From NCBI RefSeq assembly GCF_001758785.1, contig NZ_LROM01000152.1:62001-126000 (forward strand): a stretch of DNA of 64,000 bases, in the 5' to 3' direction. How positions within the stretch are numbered: the stretch's first letter is position 1; the number at the start of each line of letters is the position of its first letter. The stretch comes from Duganella phyllosphaerae. Lineage in GTDB: Bacteria; Pseudomonadota; Gammaproteobacteria; Burkholderiales; Burkholderiaceae_D. The notes under the pieces were generated by a model. It saw nothing but the letters and a program-made list of their open reading frames with translations, searched no databases and had not been told where the DNA came from. A program made the position numbers and the translations under genes. Shown here one piece after another: positions 42,105-50,634 of the stretch.

Positions 42105-43193
42105 TTGAACGACACGGAACTGCGCCAGACCTGCCACACCCTGCTGCCCGGCCATCGCCAGCTGACGCCGGCGCAGCTGTTTGCCGCCATGTCCGAGTGG
42201 TGCCAGGTCAACGAGGTCACCCACGACACCTACGGCTGCGGATCGCTGATCCAGGAATTCGAAGCCAAGGTGGCGCGCCTGCTGGGATTCGAATCGGCGC
42301 TGTTCTGCATCACCGGCACCATGGCCCAGGCGACTGCGCTGCGCCTGGCCGGCATGGAGCGCGGCAGCCGCCTGGTGGCGCTGCACCCCACCGCCCACAT
42401 CCTCAAGCACGAACGCGGCAACCACCAGCTGTTCGACCATTTCCAGGCGCTGCAGATCGGCGACGCCAACCGTCCCTGGACGCTGGCCGACCTCGAAGGC
42501 ATTCCCGACCAGTTGGGCGCCGCATTGCTGGAGCTGCCGATGCGCGAAATCGGCGGCCAGTGCCCGTCGTGGGACGAACTGGCCGCCATCAAGGACTACT
42601 GCCGCGCGCGCGGCATCCACCTGCACATGGACGGCGCGCGCCTGTGGGAAACCGCTGCCGCATATGACCGCGACGTGGCGCAGATCGCCGCCGGCTTCGA
42701 TACCGTGTACGTCTCGCTGTACAAGGGCATCGGCGGCATGGGCGGCGCCATGCTGGCCGGCGATACGGCCTTTATCGACCGCGCCCGCGAGTGGTTCCGT
42801 CGCCAGGGTGGCAATGTGTATCAACGCACGCCATACGTGGCGGCCGCCGCCATGCAGTTCGACGCCCGCCTGGCCGCCATGCCCGACTATTTCAAGCGCA
42901 CGCAATGGCTGTACCAAGAGCTGCGCAAGTATCCGTTGCTGGTGCCGAATCCGGCGCGTCCGCACGCCAACATGCTGCACCTGCATTTGCCGGTGTCACG
43001 CGACCATGCGCTCGACATCCGCAACCGCATCGCCAGCCAGCATGGCGTGTGGCTGTTCAACGGCGCCCAGCACGCGGCGCTGCCGCTGCGCTGCTACGTG
43101 GAGCTGTACGTGGGCGACAACCTGCTGTACCTGCCAGACGCGCGGGTGCACGAGATCCTGGGCCTGTGGACGGACGCACTGGCAGACCAGTAA
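42105..43193 (+). CDS. Threonine-aldolase-family PLP enzyme
   Basis: 362 residues from a TTG start with GGGAG upstream (alternative starts lie well inside the conserved part). A fold-type I PLP enzyme of the beta-eliminating lyase/threonine aldolase family. HDTYGCGSLIQEFEAKVARL opens the fold, the cofactor Asp is in HMDGARLWE (D176), and the Schiff-base lysine is K207 in SLYKGIGGMGG. It may cleave L-threonine/allo-threonine or a related beta-hydroxy amino acid. Substrate is not certain; TTG is unusual among its neighbours. Confidence 0.85.
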   Translation: MNDTELRQTCHTLLPGHRQLTPAQLFAAMSEWCQVNEVTHDTYGCGSLIQEFEAKVARLLGFESALFCITGTMAQATALRLAGMERGSRLVALHPTAHILKHERGNHQLFDHFQALQIGDANRPWTLADLEGIPDQLGAALLELPMREIGGQCPSWDELAAIKDYCRARGIHLHMDGARLWETAAAYDRDVAQIAAGFDTVYVSLYKGIGGMGGAMLAGDTAFIDRAREWFRRQGGNVYQRTPYVAAAAMQFDARLAAMPDYFKRTQWLYQELRKYPLLVPNPARPHANMLHLHLPVSRDHALDIRNRIASQHGVWLFNGAQHAALPLRCYVELYVGDNLLYLPDARVHEILGLWTDALADQ

Positions 43194-43282
43194 CACTTCC
43201 CATCTTTTTTCGCGCAATGTTTCGCTCAAAACAGCCTAACCGGCTACACTGCGCGCTGTTGAACGATATCACCGCACATACC

Positions 43283-44836
43283 ATGACTTTCCAAGCACTG
43301 GGCCTGATCGCCCCCCTCCTGCAAACGCTGGACACCCTGGGCTACAAGCAGCCAACCCCGGTACAGAAGCAGGCGATTCCCGCCGTTCTCGCCGGCCGCG
43401 ACCTGATGGCCGCTGCCCAAACCGGCACCGGCAAAACCGCCGGCTTCGCCCTGCCCATCCTGCAACGCCTGACACTGGAGGGCGAAAACGCCCCCACCGC
43501 CGTGCGCTGCCTGGTACTGGCGCCCACCCGCGAGCTGGCAGAACAGGTATTCGAGAGCTTCCGCAGCTACGGCAGCAACCTGCCGCTGCGCGCGGCCGTC
43601 GCCTATGGCGGCGTGCCGATCGAGCCGCAGATCGCCAAGCTGCGCAAGGGCCTCGATGTGCTGGTGGCCACGCCCGGCCGCCTGATCGACTTGCTCGACC
43701 AGGGCGCGGTGAGCTTCAAGCAGCTGCAAACGCTGGTGCTCGACGAAGCGGATCGCATGCTCGACCTGGGTTTCGAGCGCGATCTCGACATCCTGCTGGC
43801 AGCAATCCCGAAACAGCGTCAGACCTTGCTGTTCTCGGCGACGTTCTCGGACGACATCCGCAAGCTGACCAAGGGCCTGCTCAAGGCCCCGGTCACCGTG
43901 CAGATCGAAGCGAGCAATTCGATCTCCAAGTCGGTGCGCCAGTGGCTGATCCCGACCGACAAGCGCAGGAAACCCGAGCTGCTGCTGCACCTGCTGAACA
44001 AATTCGGCTGGCGCCAGGTGCTGGTGTTCGTCAAGACCCGCAAGGGCGCCGAGCTGCTGGTCAAAACCCTGCACGACCACGGCATCACGGCCGACACCAT
44101 CCACGGCGACAAGACCCAGCCGGCCCGTCTGAAAGCGCTGGCCCGTTTCAAGAAAGCGGAAGTGCAGCTGCTGGTGGCAACCGACGTCGCTGCGCGCGGC
44201 CTCGATATCGAGGCGCTGCCGCAGGTGGTCAATTTCGACCTGCCGTCGGTGGCCGAAGATTATATCCACCGCATCGGCCGCACCGGCCGCGCCGGGCTGG
44301 AAGGCGAAGCGATCTCGCTGGTATGCGCCGATGAAGCCGACATGCTCAAGGCTATCGAAACCATGACGCGCCAGGTGATCGCGCGTTTCGAGGAACCGGG
44401 CTTCGAGGCCGACCACCGGGTACCAGAGACCGCGCCGGCCGCTGCTGCGGCTGCGGCCGCCAAAAAGGCGGCGGCAGCGGTGCCGGGCAAGAAGAAGCGG
44501 CCGTTTACCGGGCCGGCTGGCGGCAAGGCTGGCACGCGTGCGCCCTCTACCTTGGCAACTGGCAGCGGCAAGGCGGCGGCATCGGCTGGCGGTGGCAGGG
44601 CGACCACGGGCGGTGGCAAGCCGGTCACTGGCAACGGCAAGCCGGCGCCGCGTTCCCCGTCCGGTCCGGCTTCCGGTGGCGGCAAGCCTGCGTCGCGGGC
44701 CCCGGCCAAGGCGGCGGCGCCAAAAGGCGCCATCGTGGTCACTGGTGGACGCGGCGCCAAATCGCTGGCGCGCGCTGCCGGCAAGGTGACGGCGCAGGCG
44801 GGTGGCCGCAAGCCCAAGTCGGGCCCGCGCTCCTGA
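43283..44836 (+). CDS. rhlE: DEAD-box RNA helicase RhlE
   Basis: 517 residues from ATG 43283; the frame extends upstream over the previous gene but only from here does it match the family. Motifs in order: Q motif, AAQTGTGKT, PTRELAEQV, TPGRL, LDEADRMLDLGF, SAT, then VATDVAARGLDIE and HRIGRTGRAG. It remodels structured RNA and ribosomal precursors. The last 120 residues are a low-complexity Ala/Gly/Lys/Pro tail that is basic and likely RNA-binding. Confidence 0.94.
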   Translation: MTFQALGLIAPLLQTLDTLGYKQPTPVQKQAIPAVLAGRDLMAAAQTGTGKTAGFALPILQRLTLEGENAPTAVRCLVLAPTRELAEQVFESFRSYGSNLPLRAAVAYGGVPIEPQIAKLRKGLDVLVATPGRLIDLLDQGAVSFKQLQTLVLDEADRMLDLGFERDLDILLAAIPKQRQTLLFSATFSDDIRKLTKGLLKAPVTVQIEASNSISKSVRQWLIPTDKRRKPELLLHLLNKFGWRQVLVFVKTRKGAELLVKTLHDHGITADTIHGDKTQPARLKALARFKKAEVQLLVATDVAARGLDIEALPQVVNFDLPSVAEDYIHRIGRTGRAGLEGEAISLVCADEADMLKAIETMTRQVIARFEEPGFEADHRVPETAPAAAAAAAAKKAAAAVPGKKKRPFTGPAGGKAGTRAPSTLATGSGKAAASAGGGRATTGGGKPVTGNGKPAPRSPSGPASGGGKPASRAPAKAAAPKGAIVVTGGRGAKSLARAAGKVTAQAGGRKPKSGPRS

Positions 44837-44892
44837 TAAAATAGCGGTCTTCGGCGACCGGCGATAGCGCTGCAAAGCCGACACCGAGTGAT

Positions 44893-45017
44893 CCGTCATT
44901 CCCGCGCAGGCGGGAATCCATAAACCTGTTGATCCGCGCCAGCTCAAGCCTGCCAACATCTTGTGCGCTCAGCATGCAGTCCCGCGTGCGCGGCGGTCCG
45001 CCGATGCGGAATGACGG
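44893..45017. repeat. REPIN-like element (two inverted REP ends)
   Basis: The element begins CCGTCATTCCCGC, with an adjacent CCCGCGCAGGCGGG palindrome (44901-44914), and ends GCGGAATGACGG, the near-exact reverse complement of its start. The 125-base span fits a REP doublet, a non-autonomous repeat moved by REP transposases. The rest of this 257-base gap (44837-45093) shows no gene. Confidence 0.7.
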
Positions 45018-45093
45018 GTGACGCGGTGACGGGGAGCCACCAATCAAGCATGGGCCGCAGCCCCGCATCACAAGCACCACGTTGGAGATTCAA

Positions 45094-46065
45094 ATGAAGC
45101 AATACCTGGACCTGATCCAAACCATCCTCGACACCGGCAGCTGGCAGTACAACCGCACCGGCATCCGCACCCTCAGCGTTCCCGGCGCCATGATGCGCTT
45201 CGACCTGCGCGAAGGCTTCCCGGCCGTGACCACCAAGCGCCTGGCGTTCAAGTCAGTGATCGGCGAACTGTGCGCCTTCATGCGCGCCTCGCGCAACGCG
45301 GCCGAGTTCCGCGCGCTGGGCTGCAAGGTATGGGACCAGAACGCCAACGAAAACCGGCAATGGCTCGATAATCCGTACCGCCTGGGCGAAGACGACCTCG
45401 GTCCCGTCTATGGCGTGCAGTGGCGCCAGTGGCCCGGTTTCAAGCTGCTCGACGTCGACCAGCACGCGCAGATCGCCGACGCCCAGAACAGCGGTTACCG
45501 CCTGATCTCGCAGTTCGACGACAACGGCGCCACCAAGGTGCTGCTGCACAAATCGATCGACCAGTTGCGCGAGTGCCTCGACACCATCGTCAACAATCCG
45601 GGCAGCCGGCGCATCCTGTTCCACGGCTGGAACCCGGCAGTGCTCGACTCGGTCGCCCTGCCCGCCTGCCACTTGCTCTACCAGTTCATCCCGAATCCGA
45701 CCACGCGCGAGCTGTCGATGTGCCTGTACGTGCGCTCGAACGACCTCGGTCTCGGCACGCCGTTCAACCTGGCCGAAGGCGCGGCCTTGATGCACCTCGT
45801 CGGCCGCCTGACCGGCTACGCCCCGCGCTGGTTCAGCTACTTCATCGGCGACGCGCACATTTACGAGAACCACCTGGACATGGTGCAGGAGCAGCTCACC
45901 CGCACGCCGTTCGCGGCGCCGCAGCTGCGCATCTCGGACCGCGTGCCGGACTTTGCCAAGACTGGCAAGTACGAGCCGGAATGGCTGGAAAAGGTCGAGC
46001 CATCGGACTTTTCGCTGGAAGGCTATGAGCACCACGCGCCGATCACCGCGCCGATGGCGGTATGA
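45094..46065 (+). CDS. thyA: Thymidylate synthase
   Basis: 323 residues from ATG 45094 behind GGAG; a TTG start 12 bases earlier is not needed. It methylates dUMP to dTMP using methylenetetrahydrofolate. The nucleophile is C192 in LPACHLLYQF. The NLAEGAALMHLVGRLTGYAP and YFIGDAHIYENH segments are standard. It has an insert of about 50 residues (roughly 90-150) absent from the 264-residue E. coli form but known in others. It is coupled to a hydrolase gene by a 4-base overlap; folA lies 3.8 kb further on. Confidence 0.96.
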   Translation: MKQYLDLIQTILDTGSWQYNRTGIRTLSVPGAMMRFDLREGFPAVTTKRLAFKSVIGELCAFMRASRNAAEFRALGCKVWDQNANENRQWLDNPYRLGEDDLGPVYGVQWRQWPGFKLLDVDQHAQIADAQNSGYRLISQFDDNGATKVLLHKSIDQLRECLDTIVNNPGSRRILFHGWNPAVLDSVALPACHLLYQFIPNPTTRELSMCLYVRSNDLGLGTPFNLAEGAALMHLVGRLTGYAPRWFSYFIGDAHIYENHLDMVQEQLTRTPFAAPQLRISDRVPDFAKTGKYEPEWLEKVEPSDFSLEGYEHHAPITAPMAV

Positions 46066-46778
46066 CCGTCCATGGCACACGCCTCGACCTGATCCCCGGC
46101 ACCCTGTGCGACGAACGCATGTGGTCGCGGCTGGCGCCACTGCTCGATGGTTACGACCTGCACCACGTGCCGCTGCATCAAGCACGCACGCGCGAGCAGA
46201 TGCGCGAGCTGATTGCCCGGCACAGCGCGCCGAAAACCAACCTGGTGGGATTTTCGCTGGGCGCCTATCTCGCGATAGAGTACGCGGTGGCGCACCCGGA
46301 GCGCGTGAACACGCTGGTATTGATCGCCAACTCCTGCAAGGGCTTGCTGCCGACGGAAATCGAAGCGCGCAAGCGCATCGTCTCCATGCTGGAAAAAAAT
46401 GCCTACTCGGGTATGACGCGCCACCGCCTGCGCGAACTGCTGCATCCCGATCACATGACCGACGCATCGATCACCGGCATGATCCAGCAGATGGCGGTAG
46501 ACCTGGGCAAGGACGTGCTGCTGGCGCAATTTACCACCACCATCGACCGTGTCGATTACATGGACCAGCTGCACACGCTGCCGTTCCCGGTGCTGGTCGT
46601 CGGCGCCGAGGGCGACCAGCTGGTGCCTGCCGCCGACCTGCGCGACATGGCGGCGCGACTGCCCGATGCGCGGCTCGAGATGGTCGCCGAGCCGACCGGG
46701 CATATGATTCCGCTGGAGGCCCCAGGGGCGCTGGCTGCGCTGCTGCACGCGTTCTACCGCTCAACGACTTCTCCATAA
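46062..46778 (+). CDS. Alpha/beta-fold hydrolase
   Basis: 238 residues. Nucleophile elbow GFSLGAY (Ser near residue 65), and a late Asp (GAEGDQLVP) and His (PTGHMIPLE) complete a Ser-Asp-His triad. The oxyanion segment LIPGTLCDERMW near the N-terminus is typical of small esterase-like enzymes. Substrate unknown. It overlaps thyA by four bases. Confidence 0.87.
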   Translation: MTVHGTRLDLIPGTLCDERMWSRLAPLLDGYDLHHVPLHQARTREQMRELIARHSAPKTNLVGFSLGAYLAIEYAVAHPERVNTLVLIANSCKGLLPTEIEARKRIVSMLEKNAYSGMTRHRLRELLHPDHMTDASITGMIQQMAVDLGKDVLLAQFTTTIDRVDYMDQLHTLPFPVLVVGAEGDQLVPAADLRDMAARLPDARLEMVAEPTGHMIPLEAPGALAALLHAFYRSTTSP

Positions 46779-46807
46779 AAAAAGCCTGCGATCAACGCAG
46801 GCTTTTT
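46779..46807. terminator. Bidirectional intrinsic terminator
   Basis: AAAAAGCCTGCG (46779-46790) pairs with CGCAGGCTTTTT (46796-46807) around a short loop. It separates the convergent hydrolase and M16 protease genes and can serve both. Confidence 0.93.
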
Positions 46808-46825
46808 CAGCTTTACACCTTCTGG

Positions 46826-49717
46826 TTACGCCTTCTTGGCCAGGCCCAGCAAATCCACCACCCTCAACCCCGCCACATCCTTGGTCACGTCACCCACGAA
46901 CGCCGCGCGACTAGGTTCGCCGTTCTTGAGCCAGGTGCGCACTGCCGTGCGGATTTGCTCCAGGCTGCACGTAAGCACCTCGGTGCGGAAGCGCTGGCGC
47001 AGGGCCTGGTCGATGCCGCGGCGTTTCAGGCCCCAGGCGTGCAGCACCTGGTCGTACGGCGAGTTGGGCTTGTCCATGCCCTTGATCACGCAGATGATCG
47101 CCTCTTCCAGCATCTCCTGCGAGAACTCGCCGGTGAGCAAGTCGTCGATCGCCGTGTCGAAGTCGGCATAGGTTTCGGCCAGGCGCGGATCGCGGTACGA
47201 CGCCATCAGGAAGGTGCCGGTGCCGCCGTTGTAGCCGGCATTGCCGCCGTAGGCGCCGCCCTTCTCGCGCAGCGCCACGTGCAGCAGCTGGTTGGTCATC
47301 AGTTCGGCGGCGACGGCCAGTGCGGCGGCGCCATCTTCCTGCATCATCGGCGCGCGGTACGACACCACGCAGTGATTGATCTGGCTGACCGCGTGCAGAC
47401 CGGCGTTTTCCAGCGCGATGGTGCCCAGCTTGGGCGCCACCGCCGGCATCGCAGCTTGCGACGCCGGCAGCTTGAGCAGGCGGCCCAAGTCTGCACCGTC
47501 GGTGCCGGCGCCGGCAGCGAGCACGGTCGGCGTGATGGCGATCACGCGGCGGTGCAGCGCGTTCAGGCGGCCGGCAATGTGCGCCAGGCCTTCCGGGGTT
47601 TTGCTCAGTTCCAGCAGCTCGCCCTGGAACGCCAGGCTGGCCGCGCCACTGACGATATCCTCGAAGCGGCGCAGCACCGACAATGGCGCGGCGGACGTCA
47701 ACATGGCATAGCGATTGCCCGACTGCGCCAGGCCGTTCAGGCGGTCCTGCACCTGGCTGTCGATCAGGAACGCCAGGCGTTCATGTTCGTCGAAGCGTGC
47801 TTCGGCCAGGCTACGCGACACCAGTTGCGCGATGTTCTCGTGTTCTTCGCGCAAGCCGCTGGCGGCGAACCACAGCTCCATGCTCAAGTGGCCGCCCGGG
47901 TGCTGGGTCGCGTCGAAATTGAGGTCGTACGAGGGCGCCATGCGCTGGCGCCAGGCATCGGCGTCCTCGTAGTCCATGTCGCCCACGCCCAATTGGGTCA
48001 CCAGGTCCACCCACAGGCGCAGCCACGGCCAGTCCTCGACCGCGAAGCCGGAAACGTCGTAGCTCACGCGCACATACGACAGGCCATTGGAGGCGATCTC
48101 GAACGGCAGCACGATGGCGTCGCCGGCATCGCCCAGCGGCGACGGCAGCGGCAACGCCGCGCGCGGCTCGGCACTGACGTCGGCCGGGCGTATGCGCGGC
48201 AGCACGTCGGAGTTCGACGGCAGCTGCTGGTGCGCTTCCAGGTCGGCCGATTCCTTTTCGATGCGGGCGCGCTCAAGATCGGTCAGGGCGCGGGTGCGCT
48301 CTTCCAGGCGGGCTTCCTCGATGGCGTCGCGCTTCTTGAAGTAGTCGGCGTCGGGCACCACGCGGGTGGTGAGGCGAGTCGGGTTGTCGAGCAGCTTGCG
48401 CACCAGGCCCTTGAAATACGCGGGATCGGCAATCGCCTGTTCCAGCTTGACCAGGTGTGCTTCGTTATCGAATGCCAGGAACACGTCGCCATCGCGCATC
48501 GACACCGGCAGCGCGTTCAAGAGGCGCGACAGGGCGTTGGGCATGCGCCCGGACGCGGTATCGCGCTGGCTGTAGCGCACGTCGCGCAGGGCCGCTTGCA
48601 GCGATTCGGTCGGCACGCCCTCTTCCGCAGCGCGTTCCAGCGCGGTCCAGATGCGGTCGCGCGCTAAATCGATCTGCGGTTCGGTCAGGCCTTCCATGCC
48701 GAGGTGGAAAATCATCTGGCGCGGGCCGTTGTCCTGGCCGTTGAGCGCGGACGGACGGCCGAAACCGGCCGATTCCATCGCCTTCATCACCGGCGACGAC
48801 GAGTCGCCCAACAGGCCCGACGACAGCAAATAGGTATTGAAGTAGACGTCGATATCGGACGACTCGCCCATCAGCCAGGTGATCTGCACGCCGTGTTCGT
48901 CGGGCTTGGCGGTTTGCGACGGGATCCGCACTTCGTTCGATTTCGGCTCAGGCCAGGCAGCAGCCAGTTCCGGCAGCATGCGCGGCGCGTTCAATGCCGG
49001 CAACTTGGACAGCACCTTGTCTTCGATCTGCAGCTGCACATCCACCGCGCTGATGTCGCCGGCGGTCATGAACACGGCTTGCGACGGGTGGTAATGGCTG
49101 GCGTGGAAGTCCTTGAGCATCTGGTGCGTCAGCTCCGGGATTACCAAAGGATCGCCGCCCGATTCGACTTCGTACGTGGTGCCGGCCAGCAGGGTGTTTT
49201 CGATACCGCTGTACAGCGCGCGGATCGGATCGTTGAAGGCGCCCTTCATTTCGTTGAACACCACGCCCTGGTAACCGAGCTTGCCGTCCTTGAGGACGTA
49301 GCGCCAGCCTTCCTGCAGGAAGTTCAGGTAGTCGAGGTTGGGGAAGAAAGTGGCGTCCAGGTAGACGTCGAGCAGGTTATAGAAATCCTTGCTGTCGGTG
49401 CTGGAAAACGGGTAGACGGTGCGGTCGGCGTAGGTGAACGCGTTCATGAAGGTGGCCGTGGAACGGCGCATCATGGCGAAGAACGGGTCGCGCACCGGGT
49501 AGCGTTGCGAGCCGCACAGCGACAGGTGCTCCAGGATGTGGGCACGGCCGTCGCTGACGTCGGGCACGGTGGGGAACGCCACCAGAAACACCTTTTCCGC
49601 CTGGTCGCTGGCGAGGTGGATGTGGCGCGCACCGGTGCGCGGCGAGATGTATTCTTCCACGGTGGCTTGCAGCGCGGGGATCACGCGGCTGCCGATTTTT
49701 TCAAAAGTCGTCGTCAT
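46826..49717 (-). CDS. M16C (presequence-protease-like) zinc metalloprotease
   Basis: 963 residues from ATG 49717 (a second ATG two codons earlier is possible). The inverted zinc motif HILEH gives H60, E63 and H64, and the third ligand is E156 in NEMKGAF. The domain order, two M16 halves joined by the M16C-associated region, matches the PreP/Cym1 branch, which degrades unfolded peptides in a closed chamber. No signal peptide, so cytoplasmic. It is convergent with the thyA operon and divergent from folA. Confidence 0.93.
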   Translation of the reverse strand: MTTTFEKIGSRVIPALQATVEEYISPRTGARHIHLASDQAEKVFLVAFPTVPDVSDGRAHILEHLSLCGSQRYPVRDPFFAMMRRSTATFMNAFTYADRTVYPFSSTDSKDFYNLLDVYLDATFFPNLDYLNFLQEGWRYVLKDGKLGYQGVVFNEMKGAFNDPIRALYSGIENTLLAGTTYEVESGGDPLVIPELTHQMLKDFHASHYHPSQAVFMTAGDISAVDVQLQIEDKVLSKLPALNAPRMLPELAAAWPEPKSNEVRIPSQTAKPDEHGVQITWLMGESSDIDVYFNTYLLSSGLLGDSSSPVMKAMESAGFGRPSALNGQDNGPRQMIFHLGMEGLTEPQIDLARDRIWTALERAAEEGVPTESLQAALRDVRYSQRDTASGRMPNALSRLLNALPVSMRDGDVFLAFDNEAHLVKLEQAIADPAYFKGLVRKLLDNPTRLTTRVVPDADYFKKRDAIEEARLEERTRALTDLERARIEKESADLEAHQQLPSNSDVLPRIRPADVSAEPRAALPLPSPLGDAGDAIVLPFEIASNGLSYVRVSYDVSGFAVEDWPWLRLWVDLVTQLGVGDMDYEDADAWRQRMAPSYDLNFDATQHPGGHLSMELWFAASGLREEHENIAQLVSRSLAEARFDEHERLAFLIDSQVQDRLNGLAQSGNRYAMLTSAAPLSVLRRFEDIVSGAASLAFQGELLELSKTPEGLAHIAGRLNALHRRVIAITPTVLAAGAGTDGADLGRLLKLPASQAAMPAVAPKLGTIALENAGLHAVSQINHCVVSYRAPMMQEDGAAALAVAAELMTNQLLHVALREKGGAYGGNAGYNGGTGTFLMASYRDPRLAETYADFDTAIDDLLTGEFSQEMLEEAIICVIKGMDKPNSPYDQVLHAWGLKRRGIDQALRQRFRTEVLTCSLEQIRTAVRTWLKNGEPSRAAFVGDVTKDVAGLRVVDLLGLAKKA

Positions 49718-49908
49718 AGGCACTCGGTTGGGCTTTTCGTTGGGCTAAAAAAGCCGGATTTCAGAGGGGTTACATAGGACACAGTGTAACGCAGATCGGC
49801 AATCTCGTCGGAGGAGGCGTACGCCACGGGCCTGGCTTGGTGAAGCAAGCGGATTTCCGCGATAATGACGGCCATTGCAGCCCAATCAGTTAACTTTAGA
49901 CTAACGCC

Positions 49909-50394
49909 ATGAGCAATCTCATCATTATCGTCGCCACCGACCAGCAACGCGGCATCGGTATCAATAACAGCCTGCCGTGGAAGCTGCCCGAGGACCTCGC
50001 GCATTTCAAGCGCGTCACCACCGGCCACCCGATCATCATGGGCCGCAAGACGTTCGAGTCGATCGGCCGCCCGCTGCCCAACCGTCGCAACATCGTCGTC
50101 ACCCGCAATGCGGACTGGCGCCACGAGGGCGCAGAGACGGTCGGCTCGCTCGAGGCAGCCGTGGCGCTGCTCGATGGCGCCGACGGCTACGTCATCGGCG
50201 GCGCCGAGATTTACCAGCAGTCGATGGGGCTGGCCGCCACCCTGATCGTTACCGAAATCGGCCAAACCTTCGCTTGCGACGCGTTTTTCCCGGAAATCGA
50301 CCCGGCCGCCTGGCAGGAAACCGCGCGGGAAAGCCATGTTTCGGCTGCGTCCAGCCTGCCTTACGCGTTCGTCACCTACAGCCGGCGCGGATAA
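49909..50394 (+). CDS. folA: Dihydrofolate reductase
   Basis: 161 residues. It reduces dihydrofolate, restoring the cofactor that ThyA consumes. Conserved parts: GIGINNSLPWKLPEDLAHFK, IIMGRKTFESIGRPLPNR, and VIGGAEIYQQ. All family landmarks are present and the length is standard. It is divergent from the M16 protease gene. Confidence 0.96.
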   Translation: MSNLIIIVATDQQRGIGINNSLPWKLPEDLAHFKRVTTGHPIIMGRKTFESIGRPLPNRRNIVVTRNADWRHEGAETVGSLEAAVALLDGADGYVIGGAEIYQQSMGLAATLIVTEIGQTFACDAFFPEIDPAAWQETARESHVSAASSLPYAFVTYSRRG

Positions 50395-50583
50395 AATCGG
50401 CTTGTGGCCTATACAGGTGACGAAAATTAGCGATGCGTGTAACAATGCGGTCACACCGGTGCGGCATTCTGCCCGGGTTTGGCCGTATTTCGATATGATA
50501 TTTTTTCCCCGCAGCGGCTGCATTTCTGCGAGAATCCCGTTCTTATTTTTTTCGGCGACCCTGTCAAATAGTGGTCGCGCCCA

Positions 50584-50624
50584 GGGCCGCCCCGATACAC
50601 AAGTGATGGGCGGCTTGCTTTTTT
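50584..50624 (+). promoter_or_regulatory. Terminator-like hairpin in the decarboxylase leader (candidate attenuator)
   Basis: GCCGCCC (50586-50592) pairs with GGGCGGC (50608-50614), with two flanking G-U pairs and a 15-base loop. TTGC and six Ts (50619-50624) follow. The GGAG ribosome site and ATG 50635 lie directly after. The position, between promoter and start codon rather than after folA, suggests control of the decarboxylase. It could alternatively be a distant folA terminator. The 50395-50583 gap shows nothing else firm. Confidence 0.55.
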
Positions 50625-50634
50625 GGAGACATGC

